Shown one piece after another: positions 63,216-64,000 of a DNA stretch of 64,000 nt. Position 1 is the stretch's first letter. Each line of letters opens with the position of its first letter. Both the position numbers and the translations under genes were made by a program. This DNA comes from Arthrobacter sp. cf158 (GTDB lineage: Bacteria > Actinomycetota > Actinomycetes > Actinomycetales > Micrococcaceae). Below the pieces are notes generated by a model, which was not told where the DNA came from, ran no database searches, and saw only the letters and a program-made list of their open reading frames with translations. Where the stretch lies: positions 326,019 through 390,018 of the forward strand of contig NZ_FNNR01000005.1 of NCBI RefSeq assembly GCF_900106835.1, given 5' to 3'.

Positions 63216-63988
63216 TCCCTTCAACAATCGAGCCACTGCTCAGTGTTTCAGATCTAGCCAAGAGCTATGGTGCGAACGAAATTCTCAAGGGGGTCAACTT
63301 CTCGATCAAGGCGGGAGAGGTGAAGGCCATCCTCGGTGCGTCGGGGTCTGGGAAGAGCACTATGCTCCGCCTGATCGCTCTTTTGGAGCGGGCCGACCGT
63401 GGGGAGATCGTATTAGCTGGCCGCCGCCTCGGAGTCGCCGATCGTGCGGGAAAGGATACAGCCGCATCGGAGCGGCAGCTCGCTCACCAACGTCGCGACG
63501 TAGGAATGGTCTTCCAACAATTCAATCTCTTCCCCCATATGGATGCGCTGCACAACGTGGCCCTCGCGCTGACCATCGTGCAGAAGGTGCGGAAACACGA
63601 GGCGCTGGAAGCCGCTGCGGAGATGCTTAACCGAGTCGGTCTCGGGAACCGGAGCCATAAATATCCGCGTGAACTTTCAGGTGGACAACAACAGCGAGTA
63701 GCGATTGCACGCGCTTTGGTACTGAACCCGTCGGTGTTGCTGTTTGACGAACCAACTTCAGCGCTGGATGTAGAACTGGTCGGTGAGGTACTCAAAGTGA
63801 TGGAAAGCCTCGCAGCAGATGGCATGACAATGATCGTCGTTACCCACGAGATCGGCTTCGCTAAGCGGGTCGCGGATGAAGTCTTGATGTTTGACCGTGG
63901 CAGCATCATAGAGCAGGCCGATCCCGAGACCTTCTTTGGATCACCCGCGCACGAGCGGACGCGAAGCTTCCTCAGCCACGTCCGATGA
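63212..63988 (+). CDS. Polar-amino-acid ABC transporter, ATPase
   Basis: This 258-residue ATPase starts at ATG 63212 in the overlap with the permease; a longer upstream frame is an artefact. Walker A is GASGSGKSTM, the signature LSGGQQQRVAIARAL, Walker B DEPTSALD, and the switch histidine in VTHEIGFAKRVAD. It resembles GlnQ/HisP. The gene is complete and ends 12 bases before the window ends. Confidence 0.95.
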   Translation: MIPSTIEPLLSVSDLAKSYGANEILKGVNFSIKAGEVKAILGASGSGKSTMLRLIALLERADRGEIVLAGRRLGVADRAGKDTAASERQLAHQRRDVGMVFQQFNLFPHMDALHNVALALTIVQKVRKHEALEAAAEMLNRVGLGNRSHKYPRELSGGQQQRVAIARALVLNPSVLLFDEPTSALDVELVGEVLKVMESLAADGMTMIVVTHEIGFAKRVADEVLMFDRGSIIEQADPETFFGSPAHERTRSFLSHVR

Positions 63989-64000
63989 AAGTGTTTTGTG

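Noticed and set aside
1..64000. tRNA genes, CRISPR arrays or replication origin
   Set aside because: No cloverleaf-like gene, regular short repeat array or replication gene was recognised on reading; a covariance search was not possible.

Overview
The window looks like an accessory catabolic region of a high-GC Gram-positive actinobacterium, most like Arthrobacter or a relative in the Micrococcaceae. This rests on codon use, two mycothiol-dependent maleylpyruvate-isomerase-type enzymes, an adrenodoxin-reductase-type FprA protein, an HtaA-domain protein, and the general look of the proteins. No rRNA, tRNA, CRISPR array or replication gene is visible. The genus is an inference from protein style, not from a marker gene.

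Layout. 1-11.5 kb: an oligopeptide-type ABC importer operon (partial binding protein, two permeases, two ATPases), a class-C beta-lactamase-fold hydrolase, a double-hotdog thioesterase, an orphan dimethylformamidase-type large subunit, and a second binding protein paralogous to the first. 11.5-13.05 kb: gene remains, with decayed fragments of an amidase and an L-serine dehydratase. 13.06-18.04 kb: a compact rhamnoside module (LacI regulator, GH78 alpha-L-rhamnosidase, MFS transporter) with two operator-like palindromes. 18.1-19.15 kb: a decayed IS110-family transposase. 19.5-22.7 kb: an APC permease and a two-unit Lrp-type regulator. 22.8-34.5 kb: a long leftward set of genes: a small unknown protein, aminotransferase, agmatinase/guanidinobutyrase-type ureohydrolase, a CitE-like lyase, MaoC-like hydratase, class III CoA-transferase, MPI-type protein, SDR, succinate-semialdehyde dehydrogenase, GABA aminotransferase and an aldehyde dehydrogenase. 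34.6-36.9 kb: flavodoxin, FprA-type reductase and HtaA-domain protein. 36.9-45.1 kb: SDR, GntR regulator, then aldehyde dehydrogenase, P450 and glutamine-synthetase-like ligase running left, divergent from a gamma-glutamyl hydrolase and APC permease running right. 45.3-47.8 kb: a PDR-type reductase, a second P450 and a small protein. 48.4-51.2 kb: NTF2-like protein, NCS1 permease and a second MPI-type protein. 51.5-54.1 kb: TetR, an SMR efflux pair, and a second Lrp-type regulator. 54.8-64 kb: a second GntR regulator, a five-gene set of small enzymes, an APC permease and a polar-amino-acid ABC importer.

How it works together. The centre (about 22.8-47.8 kb) reads as a nitrogen-compound degradation system. 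A P450 next to a gamma-glutamyl ligase, with aldehyde dehydrogenases, a gamma-glutamyl hydrolase, GabT and GabD, fits oxidation of an amine (possibly a cyclic secondary amine) to GABA, succinate semialdehyde and succinate. A shared core ATACCGTATAC occurs in front of the flavodoxin/reductase/HtaA operon, in front of GntR-1, and between the ligase/P450 operon and the hydrolase/permease operon. These physically separate units therefore probably form one regulon. A different shared core, TACCGTAATA, marks three promoters around GntR-2. Many genes come in pairs (two P450s, MPI-type proteins, Lrp regulators, SDRs, APC permeases and GntR regulators), so the region seems built from parallel modules for related substrates. 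Substrates and reactions are inferred, not shown by the sequence.
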